64,000 bases of DNA from an uncultured Methanolobus sp. (GTDB lineage: Archaea > Halobacteriota > Methanosarcinia > Methanosarcinales > Methanosarcinaceae). The stretch spans positions 2,311,562-2,375,561 of the forward strand of contig NZ_OY763421.1 of the NCBI RefSeq assembly GCF_963667555.1. The letters run 5' to 3'. The position numbers and the translations under genes were made by a program. Shown here piece after piece: positions 34,418-42,527 of this stretch. The notes beneath the pieces are model-generated. The model was not told where the DNA came from, searched no databases, and was given only the letters and a program-made list of their open reading frames with translations. Position 1 is the first letter of the stretch, and each line of letters begins with the position of its first letter.

Positions 34418-35152
34418 TTATTGAGACTTCAACCAGATATCGTAAGCCTCAACAACTTCCTCGCCTTCAACAAAGACAAGGTCATTGTCCTTACCATACT
34501 GCTTAGCATCGTTCTTTGCAAGAGCTCTGCCATTCTCATCGTCCAGCATCTCACAGACGACCATTACAGGAGTTATTCCTGCAATCTTTGCAAGGGCAAT
34601 GGAGAGTTCTGTCTGACCCATACGTTCATGGACAAGTCCTTTTGCAGCACGAAGGGTTGCAACGTGACCGGGAGTTCTGAACTCACTACCGAAATGAACC
34701 TCTTCACCTGCAAGTGTCTTGTCTACGATCTCACCAAGTTTGTTGATGGTCAGCGCCCTGTCGTTGTCAGGAATTCCAGTACGAGTGTCCCTGTGGTTTA
34801 CCCAGATGGAAAATGATGAACGTGAATCGTATTTGAGGTCGCCACCTTTTTCCACAATCTTATGAAGTGCTGTGCTGCACTGGTTGGCTTCTCTAACTAT
34901 GTCTGCCATAAATGGAAGACCAAGTTCCTCTGATGCTTCGGAATCAAGAGCTACACAGATGAGTCCACCCGCATCTTTTCGCATCCATCTGACATCTTCG
35001 GGTGTGACTGCATTTGCTGCAATGGTGAAGTCGGTTTCAGCTTCACGTCCCTCAAGATCGAAAAGCAGGATCATCTCACCGTTCTGAAGAGCCTTGATAG
35101 CCTTCTGTATGTTCTTACTGTAATTTCCAACAGAATCCGTATTTGAAACCAT
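34418..35152 (-). CDS. ribB: 3,4-dihydroxy-2-butanone 4-phosphate synthase
   Basis: 244 residues. Makes the four-carbon precursor of riboflavin from ribulose 5-phosphate. Active-site segments are present: LLFDLEGREAETDFTIAA (the acidic metal-binding loop, DxExREAExD), RKDAGGLICVALDSEASEEL, RTGIPDNDRALTI and GHVATLRAAKGLVHERMGQT. Start ATG 35152 follows GTGATAATT; a GTG at 35161 is possible. It is 25 bases downstream of ribK on the same strand, so the two form one riboflavin operon governed by the operators at 35864-35899. Confidence 0.93.
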   Translation of the reverse strand: MVSNTDSVGNYSKNIQKAIKALQNGEMILLFDLEGREAETDFTIAANAVTPEDVRWMRKDAGGLICVALDSEASEELGLPFMADIVREANQCSTALHKIVEKGGDLKYDSRSSFSIWVNHRDTRTGIPDNDRALTINKLGEIVDKTLAGEEVHFGSEFRTPGHVATLRAAKGLVHERMGQTELSIALAKIAGITPVMVVCEMLDDENGRALAKNDAKQYGKDNDLVFVEGEEVVEAYDIWLKSQ

Positions 35153-35177
35153 AATTATCACTTTTCTTTTCCAATCA

Positions 35178-35849
35178 TCACTTGCATTTTTGTGGGTTTT
35201 TGACCACTATCTTTACTTCGTCCCCATCATGCAATTTCAGAGTTTCACGCAGCTTTACAGGTGCGATTATCTCAAGAAGGTCTGCCGGATAGTGTGTCCT
35301 GTCCGGTATGATGATGGCGCTTTTAATTCCTTCTATTTCTATCGGATAACATTTCCCACCGCCAAAACTGCGTTCTCCATCATTGAAACCATTGATCACG
35401 AGAGGTTCCATGAAATCCATGTTGTCACGTATTTGGGCACTCTCATCATTGAGACGCACATTCAGTGTTCCAGGGAATGGATTGAAATCGAGCTTGTCCC
35501 TGAACTGGGACATGTAACCGTCCTTTGCAATGTAGTACTGGCCTTCTCCCAGACCTGTTATGACCTCGCCATAAAGTTCTAGGTCAAGATGGTCTTTGCA
35601 GAATATCTGCTGATAATCCGCATACTCTTTTTTGAGAAGCCCGATACCCTCACCCGTGAGATGAACCATCTGCCCGCCTGCGACAAGTTGTCTGGAGATG
35701 AAACCATCGTCCTCAAGCTGCTTGAGCACCCTTGCAGCAGTCTTGGAACTGGCGGATATGTGGTGCATGAACTCAGTGGAGGATATCTTCACAGGTTTTT
35801 CGATCGCACCGAGCAGTGCCAGTTCTTTAAGGGACGTTGTTGTGTACAT
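35178..35849 (-). CDS. ribK: CTP-dependent riboflavin kinase with N-terminal HTH (RbkR)
   Basis: 223 residues. The C-terminal half is the archaeal CTP-dependent riboflavin kinase, which makes FMN: GLGEGQYYIAKDGYMSQF, FNPFPGTLNVRLND and GGKCYPIEIEG. The N-terminal 90 residues are a winged HTH (KISSTEFMHHISASSKTAAR, LKQLEDDGFISRQL), the RbkR arrangement known to repress riboflavin genes. ATG 35849 follows GTGAT; the TTG at 35855 would leave no spacing. Two tandem palindromic sites directly upstream fit autoregulation. Confidence 0.93.
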   Translation of the reverse strand: MYTTTSLKELALLGAIEKPVKISSTEFMHHISASSKTAARVLKQLEDDGFISRQLVAGGQMVHLTGEGIGLLKKEYADYQQIFCKDHLDLELYGEVITGLGEGQYYIAKDGYMSQFRDKLDFNPFPGTLNVRLNDESAQIRDNMDFMEPLVINGFNDGERSFGGGKCYPIEIEGIKSAIIIPDRTHYPADLLEIIAPVKLRETLKLHDGDEVKIVVKNPQKCK

Positions 35850-35863
35850 TGACAAATCACATC

Positions 35864-35899
35864 AATCTCATATTTGAGTAGAATCTCATATTTGAGTAG
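35864..35899 (-). promoter_or_regulatory. Tandem 18-bp operator of the ribK-ribB operon
   Basis: AATCTCATATTTGAGTAG occurs twice in direct succession (35864-35881 and 35882-35899). Each copy contains the palindrome CTCA-TATT-TGAG. It lies immediately upstream of ribK, whose product has a winged HTH. Confidence 0.75.
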
Positions 35900-36058
35900 A
35901 GAGTAAATAAAGGTTTTGACATGGATGTAATGATACAGCTTTTGTTTTGTATATCAAATACGGAGTGATTATCAAGTATTATCGATTACTAGTAAATAAA
36001 AATAAAATATAGACATAAATTTTAAAATAGATTTGTACCATTTAGTTGACTTGAGTTA

Positions 36059-36607
36059 ATGACTATGTATTGTCCAGAATGTGAAGACAAAAATGAAAAT
36101 CCTGCAACAGAGTACAAAAACAGCGATCAGGAACTAAGAATAGATTCTTCACTGCAACCCGATTTATCAATGTATGCAGGTTTTGGGAGAAGGGCTGTTG
36201 CTTTTATTATAGACGAGGTTTTATTGACACTTATTGGTTTCATGATTATTGCTTTCATTGCACCTATTGTATGTGACATAACTCCTCCTTATTATGAATT
36301 ATATAAAGACTTGTTTAACTGGATTAACGTATTGTTTTATGCAATTGATATTGTTCTTACTTTGTTCTATTTTGCGATGATGGAAAGTTCAGCCGGCCAG
36401 GCTACTTTTGGAAAACTGGCAATGGGCATTAAAGTGACAAATCTGAAAGGAAATAGGATCTCTTTTACAAAAGCCTTCATGAGACATATTAGTAAATTCA
36501 TCACAACATTAGTTTATGGAATCGGATACCTGACAATCATTTTCTCCAAAAAGAAACAGGGACTCTATGATATGATTGTTGGAACGGTAGTTGTGTATAA
36601 GCAATGA
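36059..36607 (+). CDS. RDD-family membrane protein with partial zinc ribbon
   Basis: 182 residues. An N-terminal CPECEDK half-ribbon is followed by an RDD domain: GFGRRAVAFIIDEVLLTLIG (the R-D pair), two membrane segments, GQATFGKLAMGIKVTNLKGN and SFTKAFMRHISKF, then the last helix. RDD proteins are often associated with ion or transport functions. Monocistronic, 112 bases upstream of the substrate-binding lipoprotein on the same strand. Confidence 0.85.
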   Translation: MTMYCPECEDKNENPATEYKNSDQELRIDSSLQPDLSMYAGFGRRAVAFIIDEVLLTLIGFMIIAFIAPIVCDITPPYYELYKDLFNWINVLFYAIDIVLTLFYFAMMESSAGQATFGKLAMGIKVTNLKGNRISFTKAFMRHISKFITTLVYGIGYLTIIFSKKKQGLYDMIVGTVVVYKQ

Positions 36608-36719
36608 TTTTAAAAAATTGTACAAAAATGCCTGACAAATGTAGGAGCTTAGCTACATTCATCAATATACTGTCGAAATATACAAATACAGACATTGTGT
36701 ATGAGCCTATCGTGATCAA

Positions 36720-37982
36720 ATGAAGAGAACAACATTCATATTTATAGGGATTTTACTTGCAGCAATTCTATTATCGGGTTGTGCAGAGTCAGCTGAGAAA
36801 GCTACCAGCGAATCAGAGGATATAACCATTGGAGCACTTTTACCACTTACCGGCAATCTCGCCTCCATTGGAGATGCAAGCCAGGCAGCACTTGTTGTTT
36901 CAGCCAGTGATATCAATGGCTATTTTTCAGGACTTGGTTCCGGGAAGAATGTAGAAGTAATTGTAAAAGACACTGAAAGCAATCCGGAAACCGCCCTTGA
37001 AAAGCTCAAAGAACTTGATGAGATGGGTATTACAATTGTTATCGGTCCACAATCAAGCAGTGAAGCAGAATCAGTACTGGATTATGCCAATGAGAATGGA
37101 ATTACTCTTCTAAGTACAGCATCAACTGCTCCTTCTTTGGCTATTCCTGATGATAATCTTTTCAGGCTTGTACCTGATGACACTAAACAGGGAATGGTTC
37201 TGGCTAAGTTCATGAGTGAAGAAGAAACCAGTGTTTTGATCCCTATCTACGTTGATGATGTATGGGGTAACGGACTTGTTGATGAGATAGGTAAGAATTT
37301 TGAGGAGCTTAACGGCACAATTATCGAAGGAGTCACATATGACTCAGAAACCACAGACTTTTCTGCTGAAGTAGAGACACTCAATGAAAAAGTAATAGCT
37401 GCAACTTCTGAATATGAAGATGGAAACGTTGCTGTACTCATTTGTTCATATGGAGAGGTTACTGACATTTTTGCTTTAGCTCAGAATTACCCTGCTCTTA
37501 CAGGTATCGACTGGTATGCTACCGATGGCATAGCACTTAACAACGAACTGATCATCGATGAGCAGGCAGCCACGTTTGCTGCAACGACCAATATCAAGGC
37601 AGCTATGTACGGATACGTGAGAGCTAATGACCTATATCAGGTAGTTGGACCTGAAATTGAAGAAGAACTTGGAAGAATGCCTGATTCCTATGCATTGGCT
37701 GCATATGATGCTCTCTGGCTGGCCACATTCGTAGACCTCGATTCTATCCCGGAGAATGATGCCAGTGTTAAACTGGCAATGACATCACTTACAAACACAT
37801 ATTACGGTGTAAGCGGATGGACAATTCTCGATGAGAATGGAGACAGAAAATACTGGGATTATGATGTCTGGACAGTCAGTGAAACAGACGGAACTTACCA
37901 GTGGGAACTTTACGGCAAAGTCCTCCTGCCATACAAGAATAACATGGTTATCATGCGTGGCGAAGAACTGACTTTTGCTTAA
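36720..37982 (+). CDS. Branched-chain-amino-acid-type substrate-binding lipoprotein (orphan)
   Basis: 420 residues. Signal peptide with lipobox ILLSGC near residue 21. The rest is a type I periplasmic-binding fold of the LivJ/Leu-Ile-Val class: IGALLPLTGNLASIGDAS at the start, GPQSSSEAESVLDYANENGI, SYALAAYDALWLATF. ATP-binding and permease genes are absent on both sides, so this is an orphan binding protein; it may be a sensor or work with a transporter elsewhere. It ends in a strong hairpin terminator. Confidence 0.9.
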   Translation: MKRTTFIFIGILLAAILLSGCAESAEKATSESEDITIGALLPLTGNLASIGDASQAALVVSASDINGYFSGLGSGKNVEVIVKDTESNPETALEKLKELDEMGITIVIGPQSSSEAESVLDYANENGITLLSTASTAPSLAIPDDNLFRLVPDDTKQGMVLAKFMSEEETSVLIPIYVDDVWGNGLVDEIGKNFEELNGTIIEGVTYDSETTDFSAEVETLNEKVIAATSEYEDGNVAVLICSYGEVTDIFALAQNYPALTGIDWYATDGIALNNELIIDEQAATFAATTNIKAAMYGYVRANDLYQVVGPEIEEELGRMPDSYALAAYDALWLATFVDLDSIPENDASVKLAMTSLTNTYYGVSGWTILDENGDRKYWDYDVWTVSETDGTYQWELYGKVLLPYKNNMVIMRGEELTFA

Positions 37983-37988
37983 TGAACG

Positions 37989-38035
37989 ATGGTGGATTTA
38001 ACCACCATTTACTTTTTTTATTCTCTTTTTTGGGT
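37989..38035 (+). terminator. Terminator after the substrate-binding lipoprotein gene
   Basis: Stem ATGGTGG / CCACCAT (37989-38008) with loop ATTTAA, followed by TTACTTTTTTTATTC and a second T run. Confidence 0.75.
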
Positions 38036-38105
38036 TGGTGAGATAATCTCAAGGTCAACCTTGGTATGTACTTCCGCATTCAATCAAAAACAATCACATT
38101 AGGCA

Positions 38106-38128
38106 TATTTGGTTTAGTAGACAAAATA
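38106..38128. repeat. 23-bp palindromic repeat, copy 1 of 3
   Basis: TATTTGGTTTAGTAGACAAAATA. It matches the pair at 40872-40927 that stands in front of the AAA_14 ATPase gene, but here no gene follows. See the repeat at 38141-38212. Confidence 0.6.
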
Positions 38129-38140
38129 GACACATAAAAT

Positions 38141-38212
38141 GGAAAGCATGCTGAAAATTGAAGAACTATAGATAAAAATTCAATGTCATAGCTGGAATCT
38201 ACCGCTAAGGCG
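38141..38212 (+). repeat. Dispersed repeat (copy A), remnant of an antitoxin-gene tail
   Basis: Shares GCTGA(A/T)AATTGAA, AGATAAAAA, TTCAATGTCATA, TGGAA, CCGC and GGCGGAT, in this order, with 42410-42478. The beginning corresponds to the last codons of the small antitoxin-like gene at 42302 (ending AATTGA). In copy A the gene body is missing. Confidence 0.6.
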
Positions 38213-38246
38213 GATAATCATGTCAAACTCCAATCAAATATTGGTT

Positions 38247-38552
38247 TCAAATAACGGCTTCAACTTCACTCAGTATGTGCTTCCCGATATTCGGCTTTAA
38301 TGAATCTTTCATTACAAGATCTACCTTGATTCCAAGAGAATCCGAAAGATAGTTCTCAAGATGAACGAACCTGAAAATAGTAGGAGTTTTGCTAAACTCC
38401 ACCAGCACATCAAGATCACTTGCAGGAGTGTGTTCTCCACGTACATAGGAACCGAATAATCCGATGTAACTGACATTGTATTCTTCTTCAAGCTCCGGCA
38501 GCATTTCACGGAGCTTTCTTCTGTAAGTTTCAATATCATTTTTGGCTGGCAT
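38247..38552 (-). CDS. MNT-type nucleotidyltransferase, third gene of the hic cassette
   Basis: 101 residues, a minimal nucleotidyltransferase fold: GLFGSYVRGEHTPASDLDVL carries the GS-x-RGE-SDLD motif with both catalytic acidic residues, followed by LVEFSKTPTIFRFVHLENYL. MNT domains usually act with a HEPN toxin as antitoxin. Here there is no HEPN; instead the gene lies 6 bases downstream of hicA. So it may be an added function of the hicBA module or an orphan. Confidence 0.8.
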   Translation of the reverse strand: MPAKNDIETYRRKLREMLPELEEEYNVSYIGLFGSYVRGEHTPASDLDVLVEFSKTPTIFRFVHLENYLSDSLGIKVDLVMKDSLKPNIGKHILSEVEAVI

Positions 38553-38558
38553 GTTTAT

Positions 38559-38804
38559 TTAAAAGATAATCAGGCTCTTCAACAGTTCCAACCATTCATC
38601 CCTTGATAACTTTGCATCCTGCAACAGTTTCCTGACAAGACCCTTTCCTATATCCTTTCCGCTATGAACAGGAACTACAGTTGTTCTTCCGTCTGGATGC
38701 TGCATAAAAATATGACTACCTTTTTGGCGTACCTGTACAAAACCCAGAGATTCCAGTGCTTTGATAACTTTCTTTGCAGCAACTGGCTTTAGTTTGTCAC
38801 TCAT
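38559..38804 (-). CDS. hicA: HicA-type toxin
   Basis: 81 residues, YcfA/HicA fold of double-stranded-RNA-binding shape that acts as a ribosome-independent mRNA endonuclease. The family signature is complete: KKVIKALESLGFVQVRQKGS, then HIFMQHPDGRTTVVPVHSGK (with the catalytic His in the GSH element) and KGLVRKLLQDAKLSRDEW. ATG 38804 overlaps the hicB stop by 4 bases. Gene order hicB-hicA is the less common reverse order. Confidence 0.9.
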   Translation of the reverse strand: MSDKLKPVAAKKVIKALESLGFVQVRQKGSHIFMQHPDGRTTVVPVHSGKDIGKGLVRKLLQDAKLSRDEWLELLKSLIIF

Positions 38805-39028
38805 ACGCCAACTCTTACTTTCTGGATGCCTACAAAATTAAGATGGCTACGGTCATTCTCGGAAGTTACTTCTAAATAGAGTTCAATCGCCTCTTTGATG
38901 CGCTGGTTGAGTTCATCAAGTGTCTCTGCCTGAGTATGACAACCCGGCAATTCCGGTACGGAAGCAACATAAATGCCATCCTCATCTTGTTCAATTACAA
39001 CGGTGAATTCTTCCATGATCTTAACCAT
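38801..39028 (-). CDS. hicB: HicB-type antitoxin
   Basis: 75 residues, the partial RNase H-like HicB fold: FTVVIEQDEDGIYVASVPEL, PGCHTQAETLDELNQRIKEA. No DNA-binding domain follows, so repression, if any, needs another factor. Two starts are possible, ATG 39028 and ATG 39016; a TATA-like TTTATAA about 25 bases before 39016 favours a leaderless start there. Confidence 0.88.
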   Translation of the reverse strand: MVKIMEEFTVVIEQDEDGIYVASVPELPGCHTQAETLDELNQRIKEAIELYLEVTSENDRSHLNFVGIQKVRVGV

Positions 39029-39151
39029 TTAGTGTTATAAAGAAAGATAGTACTCTGAATTAAAATAGATGACTGTTCTAACCTAAGTTAATTCTGTTAA
39101 AATAAAACCATTTCAATACTGTTTTATTTCTTGAAACTGTTTATTAAATAA

Positions 39152-40723
39152 ATGCAGCTAAAAAGCATCAAAGATAATTTTGAAGGACCTTCATGGTCAA
39201 ATAGAATCTTTTTCTATTTTTGCCTCTTTAGTTTTATCCTTATCATTTTAATGCTTATATTATGCTTCTTTGGTGTGCTAAATATTGATTTAACTCCATT
39301 TGACACTTCCCAATACGCTGCTAAAGAACTACAAGACATAGGTTTTTACGACAACGAACGCTATCTCCTCAGCGCCCTCGTCCAGAGTCTAGCCGCCACC
39401 ATCGCTTTAGTTATCACACTCAGCCTTGTAGCCGTGCAACTCGCAGCCCAATCCTATTCCGCAAGAGTCATTGATGTCTACAAACGGAACCCCGATATGT
39501 GGATACTTCTCTTCATCTACATTATTACTATATTCTACGGACTTGGGTTGACTAAAATTGTTGGACTTGGTATTTTAGGAAACTACATGGAGGGCGCCAT
39601 TTTTATAGCTTACTTTATGGGGTTCTTTGCTTTTGTTTGTCTGGTGCCGTATGTATGGAATATTCTTAAATTGGTTGACCCATCAAATTTGATTAATTTA
39701 CTAGCTGTTGGTATTACTAAAGAGACTATCCTAGAAGCAATGAACAATAAAGGAAAAAGAAGTCCAGAGGAACCTATCATAGATATAATGAACATTGCTT
39801 TGGAAAGAAACGACTCTTTCACAGTTAGAGATGGACTTGAATCCATAACAAATTCTGTAGTGTTTATTTTTAAAGATACTCAATTCAAGGAAGAAGATAA
39901 ATTACTCAACCACATAATTAGGCATATAGGAACAATTGGAATACAAGCTCTCAATAGACAAAATGGAGATTCCACTTTATCTACAATTACAAACCTTGAA
40001 ATTATTGGAATAAGTGCAGCAGAGAATAATTATCCAGAAACTGTACTAGAAACTATAGAAGCTCTTGAAAATATAGGATTTAAAGTTGCAGAAACATATT
40101 ATCAGAGTATTTTACAAGAGAACATAAAAGCTCTGGGAAGTATTGGATCAAGAGCAATTGACGAAAATATGGGAAAGTGTACAGAAACAGCTTTAACTGC
40201 ACTAATGAACATTGGACCAATAGCTGCGAATAAAATGTATGACGGTTCTGCAATAGAAGCTTCAGAAGCAATTGGCATTATTGGAAATAAAGTTGCTGAT
40301 AAAAAAGATGGAATTACTGCACAGGTCGCTGTAGAAGCACTTCTAAGAGTTGGAAGAAAATCAGCTGAGAAAAATTTAGATATATCTGCAATGGTAGCTG
40401 CAAGAGAACTTGGCAGTATGGGTATAAAGACTGCTGAAAACAAACTTGATACCGCTACGGCAGTAGCCATAAACGCACTTGGAGATATAGCTATTAATGC
40501 CGCCCATCATATTAAATTTGGAACGTCTTCGCAGACAGCTACTATGAAACTTGGAGAAGTGGGTGCTAAAGCAGCCGAACAAGAACTTGGAAGTGCGACA
40601 ACTGCAGAGAATATACTAACATCATTATTGGAAACAGCTAAAGAAAACAAATGGGAGTTTATCGTCAAAGAATGTGAGAAAGGACTTGAAAATATAGAAC
40701 AAAAACGAAATGAAGAACATTAA
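39152..40723 (+). CDS. DUF2254-type membrane protein with tandem 23-24-residue repeats
   Basis: 523 residues. Membrane segments at IFFYFCLFSFILIILMLILC, LSALVQSLAATIALVITLSL, and a third and fourth pair (ILLFIYIITIFYGLGLT, AIFIAYFMGFFAFVCLVPYV) match DUF2254. From about residue 250 to 505 the chain consists of about ten tandem repeats of 23-24 residues with the consensus A..AL..IG..AAE..L (for example ALENIGFKVAETYYQS, ALMNIGPIAANKMYDG, ALLRVGRKSAEKNLDI, ELGSMGIKTAENKLDT). The repeats lie in the cytoplasm and probably form a curved helical solenoid. The gene is next to a mobile-looking cassette. Confidence 0.75.
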   Translation: MQLKSIKDNFEGPSWSNRIFFYFCLFSFILIILMLILCFFGVLNIDLTPFDTSQYAAKELQDIGFYDNERYLLSALVQSLAATIALVITLSLVAVQLAAQSYSARVIDVYKRNPDMWILLFIYIITIFYGLGLTKIVGLGILGNYMEGAIFIAYFMGFFAFVCLVPYVWNILKLVDPSNLINLLAVGITKETILEAMNNKGKRSPEEPIIDIMNIALERNDSFTVRDGLESITNSVVFIFKDTQFKEEDKLLNHIIRHIGTIGIQALNRQNGDSTLSTITNLEIIGISAAENNYPETVLETIEALENIGFKVAETYYQSILQENIKALGSIGSRAIDENMGKCTETALTALMNIGPIAANKMYDGSAIEASEAIGIIGNKVADKKDGITAQVAVEALLRVGRKSAEKNLDISAMVAARELGSMGIKTAENKLDTATAVAINALGDIAINAAHHIKFGTSSQTATMKLGEVGAKAAEQELGSATTAENILTSLLETAKENKWEFIVKECEKGLENIEQKRNEEH

Positions 40724-40835
40724 TCTTCATCATCCACGAACATCTGCACCACAAGACCCAGATGATCCTCGTGAAATAGAACAAGCACTTTTTTCTCCAA
40801 CTCCCTTAACTCAATCCCAAATAACTTTCAGGTTT
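40720..40835 (-). pseudogene. Decayed duplicate of the fibrillarin (flpA) 3-prime end
   Basis: Read on the minus strand this encodes, out to a stop, a diverged copy of the FlpA C-terminus: FHEDHLGLVVQMFVDDED against the native FHEDHLGLVAKMFMDDEE. At DNA level about 71 of 91 bases agree in a gap-free hand alignment with 42532-42622. The fragment is truncated, carries a stop and has no start. Its end overlaps the last codons of the DUF2254-type gene. Confidence 0.8.
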
Positions 40836-40871
40836 CTAACCAACAATACATCAAAACCAGCATCATACAGA

Positions 40872-40894
40872 CATTTGGTTTACTAATCCAAATA
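40872..40894. repeat. 23-bp palindromic repeat, copy 2 of 3
   Basis: CATTTGGTTTACTAATCCAAATA, imperfect palindrome in front of the AAA_14 gene. See 40905-40927. Confidence 0.65.
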
Positions 40895-40904
40895 ATAGTA
40901 CATT

Positions 40905-40927
40905 TATTTGGTCTACCAGACCAAATA
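40905..40927. promoter_or_regulatory. 23-bp palindromic repeat, copy 3 of 3, probable operator
   Basis: TATTTGGTC-TACCA-GACCAAATA with perfect 9-base arms, ending 30 bases before the AAA_14 start codon. With copy 2 it forms a double operator, centres 33 bases apart. Confidence 0.7.
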
Positions 40928-40957
40928 GATATAAACAAAGAACACTCAGTATAAAAC

Positions 40958-42214
40958 ATGGACAAAGAGAAACTAAAAATTCTGCTGAAAGAGCAGAACG
41001 ACCACATCAAAAAAGTTGAAGGGCTGGTCAAAAGGGAACTACTGGGTGAAATAAAGAGCAGGACGTCAGATCTTATCACAATCGTTGCAGGGCTTCGCAG
41101 AGTTGGGAAATCAACGCTCATGAACGAGATAAGAAAAGACCATCTTCATGAAAGCTATTTTGTTAACTTTGATGATGAGAGGTTCTTTGATTTTACAATA
41201 GAGGACTTTCAGACCATGAAGGAATTGCTCATCGAACTTTATGGTGAAAGGAACGTCTACTTTTTCGATGAGATACAGAACATTCGTGGTTGGGAGAGGT
41301 TTGTCAGAAGGCTTCACGATAATGGTAAGAAAGTCTATGTTACCGGTTCAAATGCAAGCATGCTGAGTCGTGAGATGGGAACGCATCTGACTGGCAGGCA
41401 TCTCAGTTATTCATTGTACCCGTATTCATTCAAGGAATTCCTTCGTTTTAAAAAATACGAGCTGCCAATTCCGGAAGTGCTTACTACTGTGGAGAAAAGC
41501 ACACTTAAACGACACTTCAATGAATATATTGAAGCCGGAGGAATACCGGAATTCGTGAAGAACCGGGACGAGCTTTATGTTAAAACGCTGTATGAGAACA
41601 TAATCTACAGAGACATAATCGCAAGATATAACCTCAAGGATGAAAAAGCGCTCAAAACAACAGCCTACTTTGCGGCATCTAACATTGCAAAGGAGATAAG
41701 TTACAATAATGTCAGAAAACTGACAGGGTTTTCCAGTGCAACTACAATCAAAGAATACTTTGAGTACCTTGAGAACAGTTACCTTGCATATCTTTTACCA
41801 AGATATTCCACATCCTTGAAGACACAGGTCTATTCGAACAAGAAAGTGTACTTCATAGACACACCCATCGCCAAAATACTGGGTTTCAGAACATCAGAGG
41901 ATTATGGAAGAATCCTTGAGAATATGGTGTTCATGGAACTGAAAAGAAGGAATCTTGAAATCTACTATCACAGGGAAAACAAGGAATGTGATTTTGTCAT
42001 CCGGAACGGTTACAACATAGCAGAAGCAATCCAGGTCACACAGAGCCTTGGAAATCCTGATACAAGAAAAAGAGAGATTGAAGGGTTATTTGACGCACTG
42101 GAAACTTACAACCTTAGTGAAGGTCTAATTCTAACAGATGATACTGAAGATAAAATTGAAATTGATGACAAGCAGATTATTGTGAAGCCGGTCTGGAAAT
42201 GGATGCTTGAATAA
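40958..42214 (+). CDS. AAA_14/DUF4143 ATPase
   Basis: 418 residues. Walker A AGLRRVGKST, Walker B NVYFFDEIQN, and sensor VYVTGSNASML, then the DUF4143 C-terminal part with EAGGIPEFVK, IIYRDIIARYNLKDEKALKT and a PD-(D/E)XK-like end (YHRENKECDFVIRNG and EAIQVTQSL). The C-terminal sequence ECDFVI...EAIQV has the D-x-E-x-K-like layout common to this family, though the K is replaced by Q. Very common in archaea, often mobile and of unknown function; members behave like selfish or defence-related ATPases. Two palindromes stand in front; a decayed flpA end lies beyond them. Confidence 0.88.
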   Translation: MDKEKLKILLKEQNDHIKKVEGLVKRELLGEIKSRTSDLITIVAGLRRVGKSTLMNEIRKDHLHESYFVNFDDERFFDFTIEDFQTMKELLIELYGERNVYFFDEIQNIRGWERFVRRLHDNGKKVYVTGSNASMLSREMGTHLTGRHLSYSLYPYSFKEFLRFKKYELPIPEVLTTVEKSTLKRHFNEYIEAGGIPEFVKNRDELYVKTLYENIIYRDIIARYNLKDEKALKTTAYFAASNIAKEISYNNVRKLTGFSSATTIKEYFEYLENSYLAYLLPRYSTSLKTQVYSNKKVYFIDTPIAKILGFRTSEDYGRILENMVFMELKRRNLEIYYHRENKECDFVIRNGYNIAEAIQVTQSLGNPDTRKREIEGLFDALETYNLSEGLILTDDTEDKIEIDDKQIIVKPVWKWMLE

Positions 42215-42240
42215 ATATAGCAATATAGCAATATAGCAAG
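42214..42240. repeat. Short tandem repeat CAATATAG
   Basis: About three copies of the 8-mer directly after the ATPase stop codon. Confidence 0.6.
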
Positions 42241-42301
42241 AATGCCACATTGTCACTAATTAAGAAAACATTTAATTTCAAAAACAATTATTGAAACGAA
42301 A

Positions 42302-42421
42302 ATGACTGACAATTACACTAACAAGCTTTGTGGATTACATAAAGAAATCTGGAAAAATGTAGATTCAGAAGAATATCTGAAAAAGGAAAGGCAATCCTGG
42401 GATAAGGATGCTGATAATTGA
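42302..42421 (+). CDS. Orphan antitoxin-like peptide, 39 residues
   Basis: Frame MTDNYTNKLCGLHKEIWKNV then DSEEYLKKERQSWDKDADN. The LHKEIWKNVDSEEYLKKERQSW pattern resembles the C-terminus of VapB-like antitoxins of methanogens, which neutralise a PIN toxin. No toxin gene is present and the N-terminal DNA-binding part is missing, so it is either a minimal antitoxin or the tail of a lost operon. Its last bases start the dispersed repeat copy B. Confidence 0.5.
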   Translation: MTDNYTNKLCGLHKEIWKNVDSEEYLKKERQSWDKDADN

Positions 42422-42478
42422 AAGTGCTCGAAGATAAAAATCAATTCAATGTCATAAATGGAACGTGCCGCCTGCGGC
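42410..42478 (+). repeat. Dispersed repeat (copy B)
   Basis: Homologous to copy A at 38141-38212; ends in the hairpin GCCGCC-TGC-GGCGG (42467-42480). Confidence 0.6.
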
Positions 42479-42527
42479 GGATGGCTGCACTGGAACTAAT
42501 CCTGTAAGCCTTGTTCATTAAAAAAAT

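Noticed and set aside
42214..42240. Short tandem repeat as CRISPR or satellite
   Set aside because: Three 8-base units only; treated as a simple repeat.
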